From assembly GCF_003797945.1 (NCBI RefSeq), contig NZ_RKKU01000008.1:62001-126000 (forward strand): 64,000 bases of DNA. Direction: 5' to 3'. The notes under the pieces are model-generated. The model was given only the letters and a program-made list of their open reading frames with translations. It had not been told where the DNA came from and did not search any database. Both the position numbers and the translations under genes were made by a program. Positions within the stretch are counted from its first letter, which is position 1; each line of letters starts with the position of its first letter. This document shows positions 28,467-39,636 of the stretch, piece by piece. This DNA is from Pseudomonas neustonica. GTDB taxonomy: Bacteria; Pseudomonadota; Gammaproteobacteria; Pseudomonadales; Pseudomonadaceae.

Positions 28467-30267
28467 CCGCCTAACGGATATAACCACGGCTGATGAGTCG
28501 CAGTTACTGTTCCAATCCTACGGCGACGAAAACGCCAGCGAGCCATTATTTACTCGTGAGCTCGTGTTGGATCTTTATGGTCGTAAATGGCAGATCGACT
28601 TCAACAGCACGGCCGAGTTTGATTCCAGTTTGCCTGGGCACGCCTTGATGCTGGCAGCGGGTACCTGCATCTCGTTGATGGTTTTCTTATTGGCGTCCTT
28701 GCTGACACTGAGGCGTGATCAGGCTGAAGCATTGGCTTCGCGCATGACGCAAAAGCTGCGCGCCAGTAACGAAGCCTTGCAACAAAGTGAGGAACGTCAG
28801 CGCTTGGTGCTTAAGGGCAGCAATGATGGTTGGTGGGACGTCAATGTTGAAGAGTGGCGTTTCATCGCGTCTGCCAGGTCGCTGGAAATGCTGGGTTATC
28901 CGCAGCAGCGTGGTTTCCAGGCACTACATCGATGGCAATCGGTTATTGCTCCCACAGCTCGCCATGCCTTGCTCACCGAGTTGAAGGAAATAATTGAGTC
29001 TGATGCGGTGTCCTTTGCTCTGGAAACCCGTTTTACTCACAAAAATGGTGAAGAAGTGCCGCTGTTACTACGCGGAGCTATCCAACGTGATGCTCAGGGT
29101 AAGGCAGTCAGAGCAAGCGGAACCATGTTGGATCTGACTGAGCAGAAGCGCGTCGAGGCAATGAAAAGCGAGTTTGTCTCTACTGTTAGTCACGAACTGC
29201 GCACACCACTGACATCTATTTCCGGGGCGCTCGGCATAGTCAATAGTGGTTCTCTTGGTCCGGTGCCGGACAAAATACAGAAAATGCTGGAGATCGCTCA
29301 CGCCAATAGCCTGCGTCTTAACCATCTGATTAACGACCTGCTCGATATGGAAAAGCTCGCAGCGGGAAAAATGTCACTGGATATGCGCGTGCAGCGGATA
29401 GACACATTGGTAGATGAGGCCATTACCGCAAATCAGGCCTATGCAGAAGTTCATGGAGTCGAGCTGAACCATAGTGATGCGGAGCCTTACTGGGGCAACG
29501 TCGACGGCAACCGATTGCAGCAGGTCATAAGCAACTTCTTATCCAATGCGATTAAGTTCTCACCTCCATCCGGGCAAGTAACGGTGCAAATGCAGATCCG
29601 AAAGGATCAATTGCGTGTGAGCGTTACTGACCAGGGCAGCGGTATTCCAGAAGCATTTCAAGCACGTATTTTCGGTAAATTTGCCCAGGCAGACGGTGCG
29701 GATAACAGACAGAAACCGGGTACTGGACTCGGGTTGGCTATTTGCCGTGAACTCATGTTGCAAATGGACGGTGCGGTCGGTTTTGACTCGCCCCCTGGCC
29801 AAGGGGCTACATTTTGGTTTGAGTTGCCATTGGCCGCTGATCCGAGCACGGATGACAGCATAGCTGCCAGTGATTTGAACGTTAGCGTTCTGGTCTTGGA
29901 AGATGATGAAACGGCCGCGCAGTTCATGGACCTGCTCTTGCGCCGCGGTGGCTATGAGCCGGTTATCGCCAATAACCTGCGCCAGGCAAAACAGTTGCTG
30001 GAGGAGTCAACGCCCTGTGCATTGGTTACCGACTTACGCTTGCCTGATGGGCATGGTCTTAGCCTGATCAGAGAGCTTCGCCAACGCAAGGAAACGCATC
30101 ACCTACCGGTATTGGTGGTGTCGGCCTACTGTGATGAGGGGCAGCGCCTGTTGGATAGCAACGTAAAAGGTATTGCCTGGCTGGATAAACCGGTCGACGA
30201 GTCCAAGGTGGTACCGCTCCTGATGGGCCTGATCAAACGTATGTAGATGTCATCAAGCAGGAGCTAA

Positions 30268-30296
30268 ATGGCGGAGTGCCGGTGGCGCTCCGCCAT
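30268..30296. terminator. Hairpin between the convergent kinase and tpx genes
   Basis: ATGGCGGAG (30268-30276) and CTCCGCCAT (30288-30296) form a 9-bp GC-rich stem with an 11-base loop. The T run is weak on both sides, so termination may be inefficient. It lies between two converging genes. Confidence 0.6.
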
Positions 30297-30306
30297 GAAT
30301 CAAAAC

Positions 30307-30804
30307 TTAAAGAGCAGCCAGGGCCGCATCATAGTTGGGTTCGTGGCCAATCTCGCTGACCAGTTCGCTGTGCAGCACTTTGTCATTCTCATCCAGCACA
30401 ACCACTGCTCGAGCAGTCAGTCCTGCCATGGGGCCATTTTCAATATCAACGCCATAGTCGCGGATGAACTCACGGCCGCGCATAGTCGAAAGGTTGACCA
30501 CATTTTCCAAACCTTCTGCGCCGCAGAAACGCGCCTGGGCGAAGGGCAAATCGGCGGAGATGCAGAGTACAACCGTGTTTTCCAGAGCGCTGGCCTTGCT
30601 GTTAAAGGTACGCACTGAAGTCGCACAGGTGGGTGTATCAACACTGGGGAAAATATTCAGAATCTTACGCTTGCCGTTGAGGCTGGAAAGGCTGACGTCG
30701 CTCAAATCCTTGGCTACCAGACTAAAAGCAGGTGCGCTATCGCCCTTGGCCGGGAGTTGACCGCCAACAGAAATGGGATTACCGCGCAATGTTACGCTAG
30801 ACAT
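30307..30804 (-). CDS. tpx: Thiol peroxidase
   Basis: A 165-residue atypical 2-Cys peroxiredoxin of the Tpx type. The peroxidatic Cys is in [10 protein letters not shown] (about 60) and the resolving Cys in [10 protein letters not shown] (about 94); the N-terminus [15 protein letters not shown] is characteristic. It reduces hydrogen peroxide and alkyl hydroperoxides with electrons from thioredoxin. AAGGAG lies a few bases before the ATG. It is a single gene, converging on the kinase remnant. Confidence 0.95.
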   Translation of the reverse strand: MSSVTLRGNPISVGGQLPAKGDSAPAFSLVAKDLSDVSLSSLNGKRKILNIFPSVDTPTCATSVRTFNSKASALENTVVLCISADLPFAQARFCGAEGLENVVNLSTMRGREFIRDYGVDIENGPMAGLTARAVVVLDENDKVLHSELVSEIGHEPNYDAALAAL

Positions 30805-30903
30805 GGTGACTCCTTATTGATGCCTCAGGCTTTGCACAATGCTGAGCCCGCAGGTGAAATAGCAACCCGTCAGGGCTGCCATGGTGACTGGTAATAGCTT
30901 GTC

Positions 30904-33900
30904 TCAGAAGTCGATACGATAGAAGAAATCCAGCGAGCTGGCAAAGCCGCTGATGGCTTCCAGATAGAGTCGTCTGGTCAGGTCGTAACGCAATGCCAAC
31001 TGGTTTGCTGGCTCAAACACGCCAACACCATAACGCACACTGAGTTTGTCGGTGATGCTGCCACTGGCAACGACTTGGGTGCTGGTACCTGAACCTTCGG
31101 ACTCAACGGCGAAATCCTCCAATCCCAAGGTGTCACCGATCTTCTGGGTGATCGGCGCCGTACCTGCGAGCCCCAGCGCCAGAGCGGCCTGACCTACCAT
31201 ATTGCTGTCGCCCTCCTGGCCTAGCGGACGCCCCAGAACCAGATACGACATCGCCTCCTGCTGTGACATGGGCGGCTCAGAAAAAACGGTTGTGCTGGGG
31301 CTGTTGGCGTTGCCAGTGAGGCGCAATCCGGCAACCACCTCATCTACCTTGCGGATCGCTTCAATATTCATGTAAGGCTGGCTGATTGGACCAGAAAATA
31401 GCAGGATCGCCCGTCTTAAGGTCAGATCCTGCCCCAGCCGCTTGATACGGCCATCGAGTATGCGTAGATCGCCATTGGCGGTCATGTTTTCGCGCACGGC
31501 CAGCTGGCCCTTCAGGCGTCCGGTCAGCCCAAATGCAGAAAGCCGCAGTTGGTCACCTATTACCAACTGAATCCGAGCGGTAACTTCCAGCGGCGACTCG
31601 GTTTTCTCTGCAACTTGCTGGCCGACGATCACAGTGTCGTCCGAAACTCTCACTGCCTGTGCCGGTAGCTCGCGCACCGTTATATCGCCTTCAGGTATGG
31701 CGACCTTGCCGCTCACATGTAACGCATTTTGCCGTAATCCCAGCTGTAGCTCAGGACTTACCAATAAGTGGGCATAGGGCTCTACCGTGACGGGCAGCGA
31801 GCTGCCAATGAGCTCAAGGTTAACATCGAGGGGCGCCCAACCAACCTCACCCACCAGCTTTCCAGTACCTTTTTCGCCACTGCTCCAGTTACCGTCAATG
31901 CTTGCGCTCTGCCCCTGAACGCGTATATCAGCAGTGAGCTGCTCCAGACTAATGGGTAGCGATGGACCGCTCGCATGTCCATTTGTCAGGCGTAATTGGC
32001 CGTTGACGATAGGCTCACGCAGTACACCACCCAGCTCCCCCTGCCCGTTCAACTGTCCTTCCAGCCGTTGTACTTGAGCAATAAAGGGGCGCATAACATC
32101 AAGCTTTAACCCGGTTATTTGATAAGCGCCAGTGAGGGCTTGTTTGCCGCCTGGCTCCTGCACCTGGGCCTGGATGTTGAGTTGGCCAATGCTGTCACTT
32201 TTAAGTACCAAATCAGCATTGGCTGTCCTCGCCTGTAAACGAGTGGTTAATTCGAGCAGCTGATAAGGAAAGTCGACGCTTTGCTCTTCTTCAGTAACCT
32301 GAATAAGACCGTCCGCGCTGCGGATGCTGACATCGGCGATGGGAGCCTTGCCGACTGCCTGGCTGAACTCTATCCTGGCATTCAGCAAGGCCTGCCAGTC
32401 TATATCCTCAGGCATCCAGGGCTTAAGCGAAGCAAGATCAAAGTCCTGTAGCGTCATGGCGAGGTTGCGCTCAGGCATCAGCGTTTGCTGCCCGTTGAAA
32501 CATAGTTGTGATTTGGCATGCGACCAGCAGTGCTCGCTCAGTTGCAGGCGTCCTGAAGCCATTACATAGCGCAGGTCCGCGCTATTTTGTAGCGTCCAAT
32601 CGAATTGCTGGTAAGCAATGGCGCTCTGCGTCAGTTGCCCTTGCCACTGTCTGGCATTAAGGCTGCCGCGCAGGCGCGCTGTGGCGTCGACCAGCCCCTC
32701 AGTCAAATCCAGGGTCAGGCTGTGGTTGGCTCGGTTGCCATCAAGTTCAAGCTCAAGGGTGCCGAAGTCACTGTTACCGCTGCGCAGCCCTGCCGCCTTC
32801 AATTGCAGGCTAAGGGGCAAATCTTCAGAAACACGAACACGTCCAGCCAGGGTCAGAGCGTCTACGCGTGTATCTGCATAACCTGCGTCTTCACCAGCCA
32901 AGCTGAGCTCAATACCCGGGGCTTTTTCCGTTCCGCTGAAGGTGGCACGGCCTTGCAATGAGCCTCGCAGCTCTGGCCAGAGCGTGGCGAGCCGGTCCAG
33001 CTGGATATCCAGATAGCCGCTGACCTGGTTGCCCCACTGCCCTTCCCCGCTAATGCGGTTGTCACCCTGGCGCAGCAGCAGGTCGCTGATTTGCCATACG
33101 GATTGGCGTTTGTCGACTTGGCCTTGTGTTGCCAATGGCTGTTGACGCAGGCTGCCATCGATATCCCAACGGGCCTGTAGCTGCAGTATGTCTGCCTCGA
33201 GACTGCCTTCGCTGGTTAATTGCCCATTGAGCTTGCCAGGAAGTTGCGCCACAAAGATACCCGGGTTCAGGTCTTGCAGCTGAAACTCGCCATTCCAGGC
33301 GATCGCCGGACTCAAGGTTAAATCCACCGTGCCGGACGCACTACCGGCATCGGTGCTGAGCTTCAGCGAGGCGATAGTCAACGCCTGCTGATCGCCTTTG
33401 GCGCTGAGGTCAATATCGATACTCTGACCGGCGACGCCGGTCAGGCGAGCCTTGAGGTCGCTGTTTATCTGCTGGTCCTGCAGACTGGCTTGCATGTCCA
33501 ACTGCTGCAAGGTTACATCGCCCAGGTCTTGCGGATAGAACCACTGCCATGGAAAGGCTTGCTGCAGACTGAGCTGCGCGCTCGCAGACAGTGTGCTCTC
33601 CCAATTTGCATCGGCTTTCAGGTGCAGTTTGCGGGCTGGCTCATCAGCCACAATCAACAGCAGATCGGCATTACGGACGCCGGTCGTCTCGGCCAGCGCC
33701 GAGAGCGCCAGCTTCACCTTGCCGCCCTGCCCTGGCAAGGTGGCACTGCCCTTTATCGCGTATCCATCCTTGAGATCACCCTCTGCGTCCAGCACCAAGT
33801 CATTCAGCGTCAAGCCCTCTGGTAGCGTCTGCGCTGCCAGAAATGCATCTCCTTGCCAATGCAGGTTAGCCGGCAGTTGGGTATCCAGCACTGCAGCCTC

Positions 33901-34608
33901 GGCTTGTAGTTGGCCCGATAGGTAACCACTGCTATCTATCGTCAGCTGTAGCTGCTTTTTTAGTGCCCCGCCGATCTGCAGATCAAGCGACCACTCGCGT
34001 GAATCTACCGGCGGCAAGTTGATCCGTCCACCCAGGGTCAGCGGCCAATCGTCTTGCATTTGCAATGCGCCACTGAGCTTCCAGTTCAGATCAGGTCCAA
34101 CGCCGGAGAACTCACTGATAGCGAGTTGATCTCCTTTGGCATTGGCTTGCAGGATCAAGTCACTGAGCAAGGTCTTTTCGCCATCAAGCGAAATACGGTC
34201 AATACGAACGTCATCAAGCTCGATAGCTAGCGGCAGGCTAAACTCAGGCAAGCTGAACGGCTCGTTGGTTTTTGCCTCCTCAGTGGACTGGCTAACAACG
34301 GTGATGCTGTGACTGTGGAGGCGGTCTATGCACAGTCGCATCCCCAGCAAGCATGACGGTGACCAAGCAAAATCAAGCTGCTCAACGTCCAGCATCAGGC
34401 TGGTGTCGTGCCAAGCGATCTTGTCAAACTGCCAGCCATGCCAGAGGTCTCCGCCGACAAAGGCGAGTTCTAACCTTGGCTCCAGCACTTGCGCTTTGTT
34501 GAACAGCCAGCGGTTGAAACCTTCGCTGCCCAATAGCAAAAACACCAATAGCAGCAAAGTGACCAATGCCAGTACTGTGCCCAGTAAAGCTTTCAATACA
34601 AGGCGCAT
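30904..34608 (-). CDS. tamB: Translocation and assembly module subunit TamB
   Basis: A 1234-residue protein of the AsmA-like/TamB superfamily. Residues about 7-27 (LKALLGTVLALVTLLLLVFLLL) form the inner-membrane anchor; the long middle is repeated beta-strand sequence that forms a hydrophobic groove across the periplasm; the last 350 residues are the TamB (DUF490) domain with QEAMSYLVLGRPLG and the end YLEAISGFASSLDFFYRIDF. With TamA it helps place proteins, and probably phospholipids, in the outer membrane. Its start overlaps the tamA stop by one base, so the two are an operon. Confidence 0.93.
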   Translation of the reverse strand: MRLVLKALLGTVLALVTLLLLVFLLLGSEGFNRWLFNKAQVLEPRLELAFVGGDLWHGWQFDKIAWHDTSLMLDVEQLDFAWSPSCLLGMRLCIDRLHSHSITVVSQSTEEAKTNEPFSLPEFSLPLAIELDDVRIDRISLDGEKTLLSDLILQANAKGDQLAISEFSGVGPDLNWKLSGALQMQDDWPLTLGGRINLPPVDSREWSLDLQIGGALKKQLQLTIDSSGYLSGQLQAEAAVLDTQLPANLHWQGDAFLAAQTLPEGLTLNDLVLDAEGDLKDGYAIKGSATLPGQGGKVKLALSALAETTGVRNADLLLIVADEPARKLHLKADANWESTLSASAQLSLQQAFPWQWFYPQDLGDVTLQQLDMQASLQDQQINSDLKARLTGVAGQSIDIDLSAKGDQQALTIASLKLSTDAGSASGTVDLTLSPAIAWNGEFQLQDLNPGIFVAQLPGKLNGQLTSEGSLEADILQLQARWDIDGSLRQQPLATQGQVDKRQSVWQISDLLLRQGDNRISGEGQWGNQVSGYLDIQLDRLATLWPELRGSLQGRATFSGTEKAPGIELSLAGEDAGYADTRVDALTLAGRVRVSEDLPLSLQLKAAGLRSGNSDFGTLELELDGNRANHSLTLDLTEGLVDATARLRGSLNARQWQGQLTQSAIAYQQFDWTLQNSADLRYVMASGRLQLSEHCWSHAKSQLCFNGQQTLMPERNLAMTLQDFDLASLKPWMPEDIDWQALLNARIEFSQAVGKAPIADVSIRSADGLIQVTEEEQSVDFPYQLLELTTRLQARTANADLVLKSDSIGQLNIQAQVQEPGGKQALTGAYQITGLKLDVMRPFIAQVQRLEGQLNGQGELGGVLREPIVNGQLRLTNGHASGPSLPISLEQLTADIRVQGQSASIDGNWSSGEKGTGKLVGEVGWAPLDVNLELIGSSLPVTVEPYAHLLVSPELQLGLRQNALHVSGKVAIPEGDITVRELPAQAVRVSDDTVIVGQQVAEKTESPLEVTARIQLVIGDQLRLSAFGLTGRLKGQLAVRENMTANGDLRILDGRIKRLGQDLTLRRAILLFSGPISQPYMNIEAIRKVDEVVAGLRLTGNANSPSTTVFSEPPMSQQEAMSYLVLGRPLGQEGDSNMVGQAALALGLAGTAPITQKIGDTLGLEDFAVESEGSGTSTQVVASGSITDKLSVRYGVGVFEPANQLALRYDLTRRLYLEAISGFASSLDFFYRIDF

Positions 34609-36317
34609 TACAGCTCTGGCCCCATGGAGAAGTGAATACGAAAGCCCTCTTGCGGATCAGATAGCGAGCGCGCCAAATCGACCCGCAACGGACCAATAGG
34701 CGACACCCAGCGAATGCCCAAGCCTACGGCGGTTTTAAGTGGATCGGTCGGCGAATCCACGGCATTACCGTAGTCGACAAAGGTCGCTGCCCGCCAACGA
34801 TCAATGAACTCATACTGGTACTCCAGCGTTGAGGCCATCAGGTAGCGCCCGCCCACGGTATCGCCGGTATTGTCTACCGGTGACAGCGTTTGATAGGCGT
34901 AACCTCTGACGCTCTGATCGCCACCGGCGAAGAAACGCAGAGAGGGTGGGATGCTGCTGAAATCATTGGTGGCGACGGCGCCTAATTGCAGGCGAGTCAG
35001 AAACCGGTGCCGATCAAATACCGTATACAGCCCTTTGGCCTGAGCCATTACCCGGGCAAAGTCGACGGTAGAAAGAACACCTTCCTTCGCTCCCTGGACA
35101 TCAAGCAGCATGCTGTAACCGCGTGCCGGATCGATACCGCCTGAGGTTCTTGTGCGTTGCAGCGCCAAACTGGGGATCAGCAGGTTACTTGTACCTGAGT
35201 CATCACCCAGGGAGAACACCTCATTTTGCAGCCGCAAACCAAGCGTGCGTTCCCAACCATTATCAAGGCGCTTGCGCAGTTCAGCCCCCACCGCAAGGCT
35301 GCGTGTCTCGACATTGTCTATATCTTCGTTCTGCCAACCGACGAAATAACGCAGGTTGCTGGTCAATGGCGGATCCAGTGGTACCTGATAAAAGGCACTG
35401 ATCTGCTGCCTCGGGGCGGACAGCTCCGCACTGGCACCGCGGCTATGTCCTTGCGCGTTGAGCCAATGCTGATCCCAGGTTGCTTTGGTTCGCACGCCAA
35501 CGTCGGTTGAAAATCCGCCACCAAATCCCAGCGAGTTGGGATCTCTTGCTGTCAGTTCAACTTCTACCGGAATAGTCCCGCCGGTGGCTTTATCCGGAGG
35601 AGCGATGACTTGAACGCCGCTAAAGTAGCCACTGGAGAGCAGGTCCTGATTAAACTGCCCTACCAGATCGGCGTCGTATGGCACGCCGGGTTTGAAGGGG
35701 ATAAAACGATCCAGCAGCTCTTTGCTGAAAGGTGTTTCTGAATAGCTCACCTCGCCAAGCTTATAACGTTCACCCGTCAGGTAGGCGATGTCGATATCTG
35801 CCTGGTTGGCATCTGGATTGACTCTCAGCTGGTGCTTGAGGTACTGCCCGGAAAAATAACCGTATCGCAGTGCTCGGTTGCTGATCTGCGACTTAATGCT
35901 TTCGTAGTTGTCATGATTGAGCCGCTTTCCAGGCGCCAGACCGTCAGGCAGGGTAAGCGTAAATGCATCGGTGCCCCTGCCTTCGCCTTGAATATCAATA
36001 TCGATTGCGTTGATCCGTACTGGCGTGCCGAGATCAACCTTGATGGTCAGCGTTGGATCTTGTTCGCTGCCGGACACAGCCAGATAGTTGCTGCTGTGAT
36101 AATACCCTAGAGCCTGTGCTGCACGGGTTGCCTGCTTGTCAGCATGCTCAAACAAGCGTCGCAGCTCATCAGGACTCTGCGCCTCGACCGGGCCGATATA
36201 AGCTTCGATATTGTCTTTAACCGCTCGATTCTTGGGCTCGACCTCAACCACCAAGTCAGCCCAAGCGGTTGGGGCAAGCAATATCAGACCTAGCAGTAGT
36301 GGATTGGGTCGGGCCAT
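34608..36317 (-). CDS. tamA: Translocation and assembly module subunit TamA
   Basis: A 569-residue Omp85-family outer membrane protein. A signal peptide (LLLGLILLAPTAWADLVVEV) is followed by three POTRA domains (about 22-260) and a 16-strand barrel with the conserved FFAGGDQSVRGYAYQTLSPVD loop motif (VRGY is the Omp85 lid-lock signature) and a terminal RIHFSMGPEL. It works with TamB, encoded directly downstream. The gene diverges from xthA across 146 bp. Confidence 0.94.
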   Translation of the reverse strand: MARPNPLLLGLILLAPTAWADLVVEVEPKNRAVKDNIEAYIGPVEAQSPDELRRLFEHADKQATRAAQALGYYHSSNYLAVSGSEQDPTLTIKVDLGTPVRINAIDIDIQGEGRGTDAFTLTLPDGLAPGKRLNHDNYESIKSQISNRALRYGYFSGQYLKHQLRVNPDANQADIDIAYLTGERYKLGEVSYSETPFSKELLDRFIPFKPGVPYDADLVGQFNQDLLSSGYFSGVQVIAPPDKATGGTIPVEVELTARDPNSLGFGGGFSTDVGVRTKATWDQHWLNAQGHSRGASAELSAPRQQISAFYQVPLDPPLTSNLRYFVGWQNEDIDNVETRSLAVGAELRKRLDNGWERTLGLRLQNEVFSLGDDSGTSNLLIPSLALQRTRTSGGIDPARGYSMLLDVQGAKEGVLSTVDFARVMAQAKGLYTVFDRHRFLTRLQLGAVATNDFSSIPPSLRFFAGGDQSVRGYAYQTLSPVDNTGDTVGGRYLMASTLEYQYEFIDRWRAATFVDYGNAVDSPTDPLKTAVGLGIRWVSPIGPLRVDLARSLSDPQEGFRIHFSMGPEL

Positions 36318-36463
36318 GCGCTCCTTCCTGAACTTTGCAGCGGAGCAATGCTAACATGCCCGGCATTGCCAATTAGGGTCTTTATAGCTGTTTTAATTGA
36401 AAACATTCATCTTCGCACTCGTCTCATCGCAGAACGCCGTGCGGCCTCCTTCAGGAAATACTC

Positions 36464-37279
36464 ATGAAAATAGTCTCTTTCAATATCAACGGCCTGCGAG
36501 CGCGTCCTCATCAACTGAGCGAGATTGTCACCCAACATGCGCCTGATGTTATTGGCCTGCAGGAAACCAAAGTAGACGATCCGCAGTTTCCGCTGGAGAT
36601 GGTCGAGAAACTGGGATACCACGTTTACTTTCACGGTCAGAAAGGTCACTACGGTGTAGCGCTGCTGTGTAAAGAAGAGCCGCTGTGGGTGCGCAAGGGA
36701 CTACCAAAAGACAATGACGAGGCGCAACGACGAATGATCAGCGCTGCTATACCCTGCGCTGACGGTAAGCCCCTGTTTGTGTTCAATGGCTACTTCCCGC
36801 AAGGTGAGAGCCGTGACCACCCTACCAAGTTCCCTGCCAAGCAGAAGTTCTACGCTGACCTGCAGGCACACCTTGAGCAGGATTTCACTGCCGATCAGCG
36901 CATTATTATCATGGGGGATGTGAATATTTCTGATACTGACGCTGATATCGGTATCGGCGCCGATAATGCCAAACGCTGGTTACGTACTGGCAAGTGCAGC
37001 TTTTTGCCCGAGGAACGCGAGTGGATGCAACGCCTGAAGGCCTGGGGCATGGTCGATACGTTCCGGCATCTGCACCCCGAGGTGAACGATAAGTTCAGTT
37101 GGTTTGACTACCGCAGCCGCGGCTTTGAAGACACGCCCAAGCGTGGGCTGAGAATCGATATGATCATGGCCAGCCGTCCCCTACTGGACCTCTGTACAGA
37201 AAGCGATATCGATTACGCTATCCGAGCAATGGAAAAGCCCTCTGACCATGCGCCGATCTGGAGTAACTTCACACTCTAG
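36464..37279 (+). CDS. xthA: Exodeoxyribonuclease III
   Basis: A 271-residue AP endonuclease of the exonuclease III family. Active-site motifs are visible: FNINGLRAR (Asn), [10 protein letters not shown] (Glu), [22 protein letters not shown] (Tyr), [13 protein letters not shown] (Asp and Asn), and the final KPSDHAPIW (Asp-His). It cuts DNA at abasic sites and removes damaged 3' ends during base excision repair. The ATG has CAGGA upstream. A bidirectional terminator follows. Confidence 0.95.
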   Translation: MKIVSFNINGLRARPHQLSEIVTQHAPDVIGLQETKVDDPQFPLEMVEKLGYHVYFHGQKGHYGVALLCKEEPLWVRKGLPKDNDEAQRRMISAAIPCADGKPLFVFNGYFPQGESRDHPTKFPAKQKFYADLQAHLEQDFTADQRIIIMGDVNISDTDADIGIGADNAKRWLRTGKCSFLPEEREWMQRLKAWGMVDTFRHLHPEVNDKFSWFDYRSRGFEDTPKRGLRIDMIMASRPLLDLCTESDIDYAIRAMEKPSDHAPIWSNFTL

Positions 37280-37284
37280 ACAAA

Positions 37285-37317
37285 AAAAGCCCGGGCGATA
37301 TAACCGCCCGGGCTTTT
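37285..37317. terminator. Bidirectional terminator between xthA and clpA
   Basis: AAAAGCCCGGGCG and its exact reverse complement flank a 7-base loop, giving a 13-bp stem with A and T runs on the two sides. It serves both converging genes. Confidence 0.93.
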
Positions 37318-37332
37318 TAATCACCGGCCTGT

Positions 37333-39600
37333 TCAGGCCAACTCAGCTTCCGGCACTTCTATCTCCAGCTCACCATCACGCAAGGTAATGTGAACTGTAC
37401 CGCCATGCTCAGCTAGGTCACCAAACAGAATTTGCTCAGCCAGTGGCCGCTTGATCTTGTCCTGGATCAGCCTTGCCATCGGGCGCGCACCCATCAACGG
37501 ATCATAGCCGTGCTCAGCCAACCAGTTACGGGCTTCCTCATCGACCTCCAGCAACACATGCTTGTCTTCCAGTTGTGCCTGAAGCTCGGTTAGGAACTTG
37601 TCGACCACAAACTTGATGCTGTCGTGGGTCAGGCGGCCAAACTGGATGATGGCATCCAGACGATTGCGAAACTCCGGCGTGAAAGACTTCTTGATGATTT
37701 CGGTGCCGTCTGCGCTGTGATCCTGATGCGTGAAACCAATGGACGCACGCGTCATGCTCTCGGCGCCGGCGTTGGTGGTCAGCACTATGATCACATTGCG
37801 GAAGTCCGCCTTGCGCCCGTTATTATCGGTCAGGGTGCCGTGATCCATCACCTGCAGCAGCAGGTTGAAGACCTCGGGATGCGCCTTCTCGATCTCATCC
37901 AGCAGCAACACGCAGTGCGGGTTCTTGGTCACAGCCTCAGTCAGCAGACCGCCCTGATCAAAGCCAACGTAACCGGGCGGTGCGCCAATCAGGCGAGATA
38001 CGGTGTGGCGCTCCATGTATTCCGACATGTCGAAACGCAGGAGCTCGACACCCAGGCTTTTAGCCAGTTGACGGGTTACCTCGGTCTTGCCCACACCAGT
38101 GGGCCCGGCGAACAGGAAAGAACCAACCGGCTTATCGGCCGACTTCAGGCCCGCTCGGGACAGCTTGATCGCCGTCGACAGCGCGTCGATAGCGGTATCC
38201 TGACCAAAAACCACCAGCTTGAGATCGCGGTCGAGATTCTGCAGCAGCTGTTTGTCGCTCGACGACACATGCTTTGGCGGAATACGCGCGATCTTGGCAA
38301 CGATGGACTCAACTTCAGCCACATCAATAAACTCTGGCCGGTTTTCTGGCAACTGCAGGCGCTGATAGGCGCCTGCCTCGTCAATGACGTCAATGGCCTT
38401 GTCGGGCATATGACGATCATTGATATACCGGTCCGCCAGTTCTGCGGCAGCCTTAAGTGCTTCATCGGTATAACGAATACTGTGGTGATCCTCAAAACGG
38501 CTCTTAAGCCCTTTAAGTATCTGAATGGTATCGCTCACCGAAGGCTCGATCACATCCACTTTCTGGAAGCGCCGTGCCAAGGCACGATCCTTCTCGAAGA
38601 TGCCGCGAAACTCTTGATAAGTCGTGGAGCCAATACAGCGAATCTCGCCGGATGACAGCAACGGCTTGAGCAAATTCGACGCATCCATTACGCCGCCGGA
38701 TGCGGCACCGGCACCGATAATAGTATGAATTTCGTCGATAAAGAGAATTGCATGTGGACGCTTGCGCAGTGCTTTGAGTAGAGCCTTAAAGCGCTTCTCG
38801 AAGTCGCCACGGTATTTGGTTCCGGCCAGCAAAGAACCCAGATCTAGAGAATAAACCACCGCCTCAGACAGAATGTCAGGTACTTCGCCATCGACGATAC
38901 GCTTGGCCAGCCCTTCTGCAATGGCGGTTTTGCCCACGCCCGCCTCACCGACCAACAGGGGATTATTCTTGCGGCGACGCATCAAAATCTGCGCTACCCG
39001 CTCAACTTCGGTTGCGCGGCCAACCAGAGGGTCAATCCGCCCCTTGCGCGCCTGTTCATTCAAGTTGCTGGCATAGGACTCAAGCGGGTTGCTGGCGGTT
39101 GCACCTTCGCCACCCTCATCATCCATAGGCTCCTGATCTTCACCCATTGATTCAGCATCACCCGGCACCTTGGAAATGCCATGCGATATGAAATTGACGA
39201 TATCAATGCGAGCGATTTGTTGCTGCTTAAGGAAGAACACAGCCTGGCTTTCCTGCTCGCTGAATATAGCGACCAGCACATTGGCGCCGCTAACCTCGCC
39301 TTTGCCTGAGCTTTGCACATGAAAAACCGCACGCTGCAGTACGCGCTGAAAACCCAGAGTAGGCTGGGTTTCGCGTTCATGATCCTGCTTGGGGATCAGT
39401 GGTGTGGTGGAATCAATGAATTCGGTCAGCTCACGGCGCAACCGGTCCATATCCGAGCCGCAGGCGTTAAGCACGTCAATCGCGGCCTGGTTATCCAATA
39501 AAGCCAACAGTAGATGCTCTACTGTCATAAATTCGTGGCGTTTGTTGCGCGCTTCCTTGAACGCCAGGTTCAGGGTGATCTCGAGATCTCTATTGAGCAT
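37333..39600 (-). CDS. clpA: ATP-dependent Clp protease ATP-binding subunit ClpA
   Basis: A 755-residue Hsp100 ATPase. The N-terminal Clp repeat (1-145, [32 protein letters not shown]) binds ClpS; the first AAA+ domain has Walker [14 protein letters not shown] (about 213) and the second [13 protein letters not shown] (about 493) with [15 protein letters not shown] as its Walker B. There is no long ClpB-type middle coiled coil. ClpA unfolds substrates into ClpP, which is not in the window. GAGGTGG precedes the ATG. clpS lies 36 bp upstream on the same strand. Confidence 0.96.
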   Translation of the reverse strand: MLNRDLEITLNLAFKEARNKRHEFMTVEHLLLALLDNQAAIDVLNACGSDMDRLRRELTEFIDSTTPLIPKQDHERETQPTLGFQRVLQRAVFHVQSSGKGEVSGANVLVAIFSEQESQAVFFLKQQQIARIDIVNFISHGISKVPGDAESMGEDQEPMDDEGGEGATASNPLESYASNLNEQARKGRIDPLVGRATEVERVAQILMRRRKNNPLLVGEAGVGKTAIAEGLAKRIVDGEVPDILSEAVVYSLDLGSLLAGTKYRGDFEKRFKALLKALRKRPHAILFIDEIHTIIGAGAASGGVMDASNLLKPLLSSGEIRCIGSTTYQEFRGIFEKDRALARRFQKVDVIEPSVSDTIQILKGLKSRFEDHHSIRYTDEALKAAAELADRYINDRHMPDKAIDVIDEAGAYQRLQLPENRPEFIDVAEVESIVAKIARIPPKHVSSSDKQLLQNLDRDLKLVVFGQDTAIDALSTAIKLSRAGLKSADKPVGSFLFAGPTGVGKTEVTRQLAKSLGVELLRFDMSEYMERHTVSRLIGAPPGYVGFDQGGLLTEAVTKNPHCVLLLDEIEKAHPEVFNLLLQVMDHGTLTDNNGRKADFRNVIIVLTTNAGAESMTRASIGFTHQDHSADGTEIIKKSFTPEFRNRLDAIIQFGRLTHDSIKFVVDKFLTELQAQLEDKHVLLEVDEEARNWLAEHGYDPLMGARPMARLIQDKIKRPLAEQILFGDLAEHGGTVHITLRDGELEIEVPEAELA

Positions 39601-39636
39601 GTTGCCACCTCATATCACGCGATAATAATCGCTTTG

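Larger units (their letters stand above)
28366..30246 (+). pseudogene. 3' part of the CHASE hybrid histidine kinase gene with a transposon-supplied start
   Basis: Bases 28467-30246 are the rest of the kinase gene cut at 10666. They encode the end of the CHASE domain, a membrane helix (HALMLAAGTCISLMVFLLASLLTL), a PAS domain, HisKA with VSHELRTPLTSISG (phospho-acceptor His), HATPase_c with SNFLSNAIKFS, DQGSGIPEA and GTGLGLAI, and a receiver domain with the Asp in LVTDLRLPDG. All catalytic motifs look intact. The transposon end adds 33 codons in the same frame from ATG 28366, with AGGGGAAGG five bases upstream, so a 626-residue kinase lacking the first helix and most of the sensor could be made. 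Whether it is expressed is unknown. Confidence 0.88.

Noticed and set aside
37624-38655. A 343-codon frame on the plus strand opposite clpA
   Set aside because: Shadow frame; both AAA+ domains of ClpA are intact on the minus strand.
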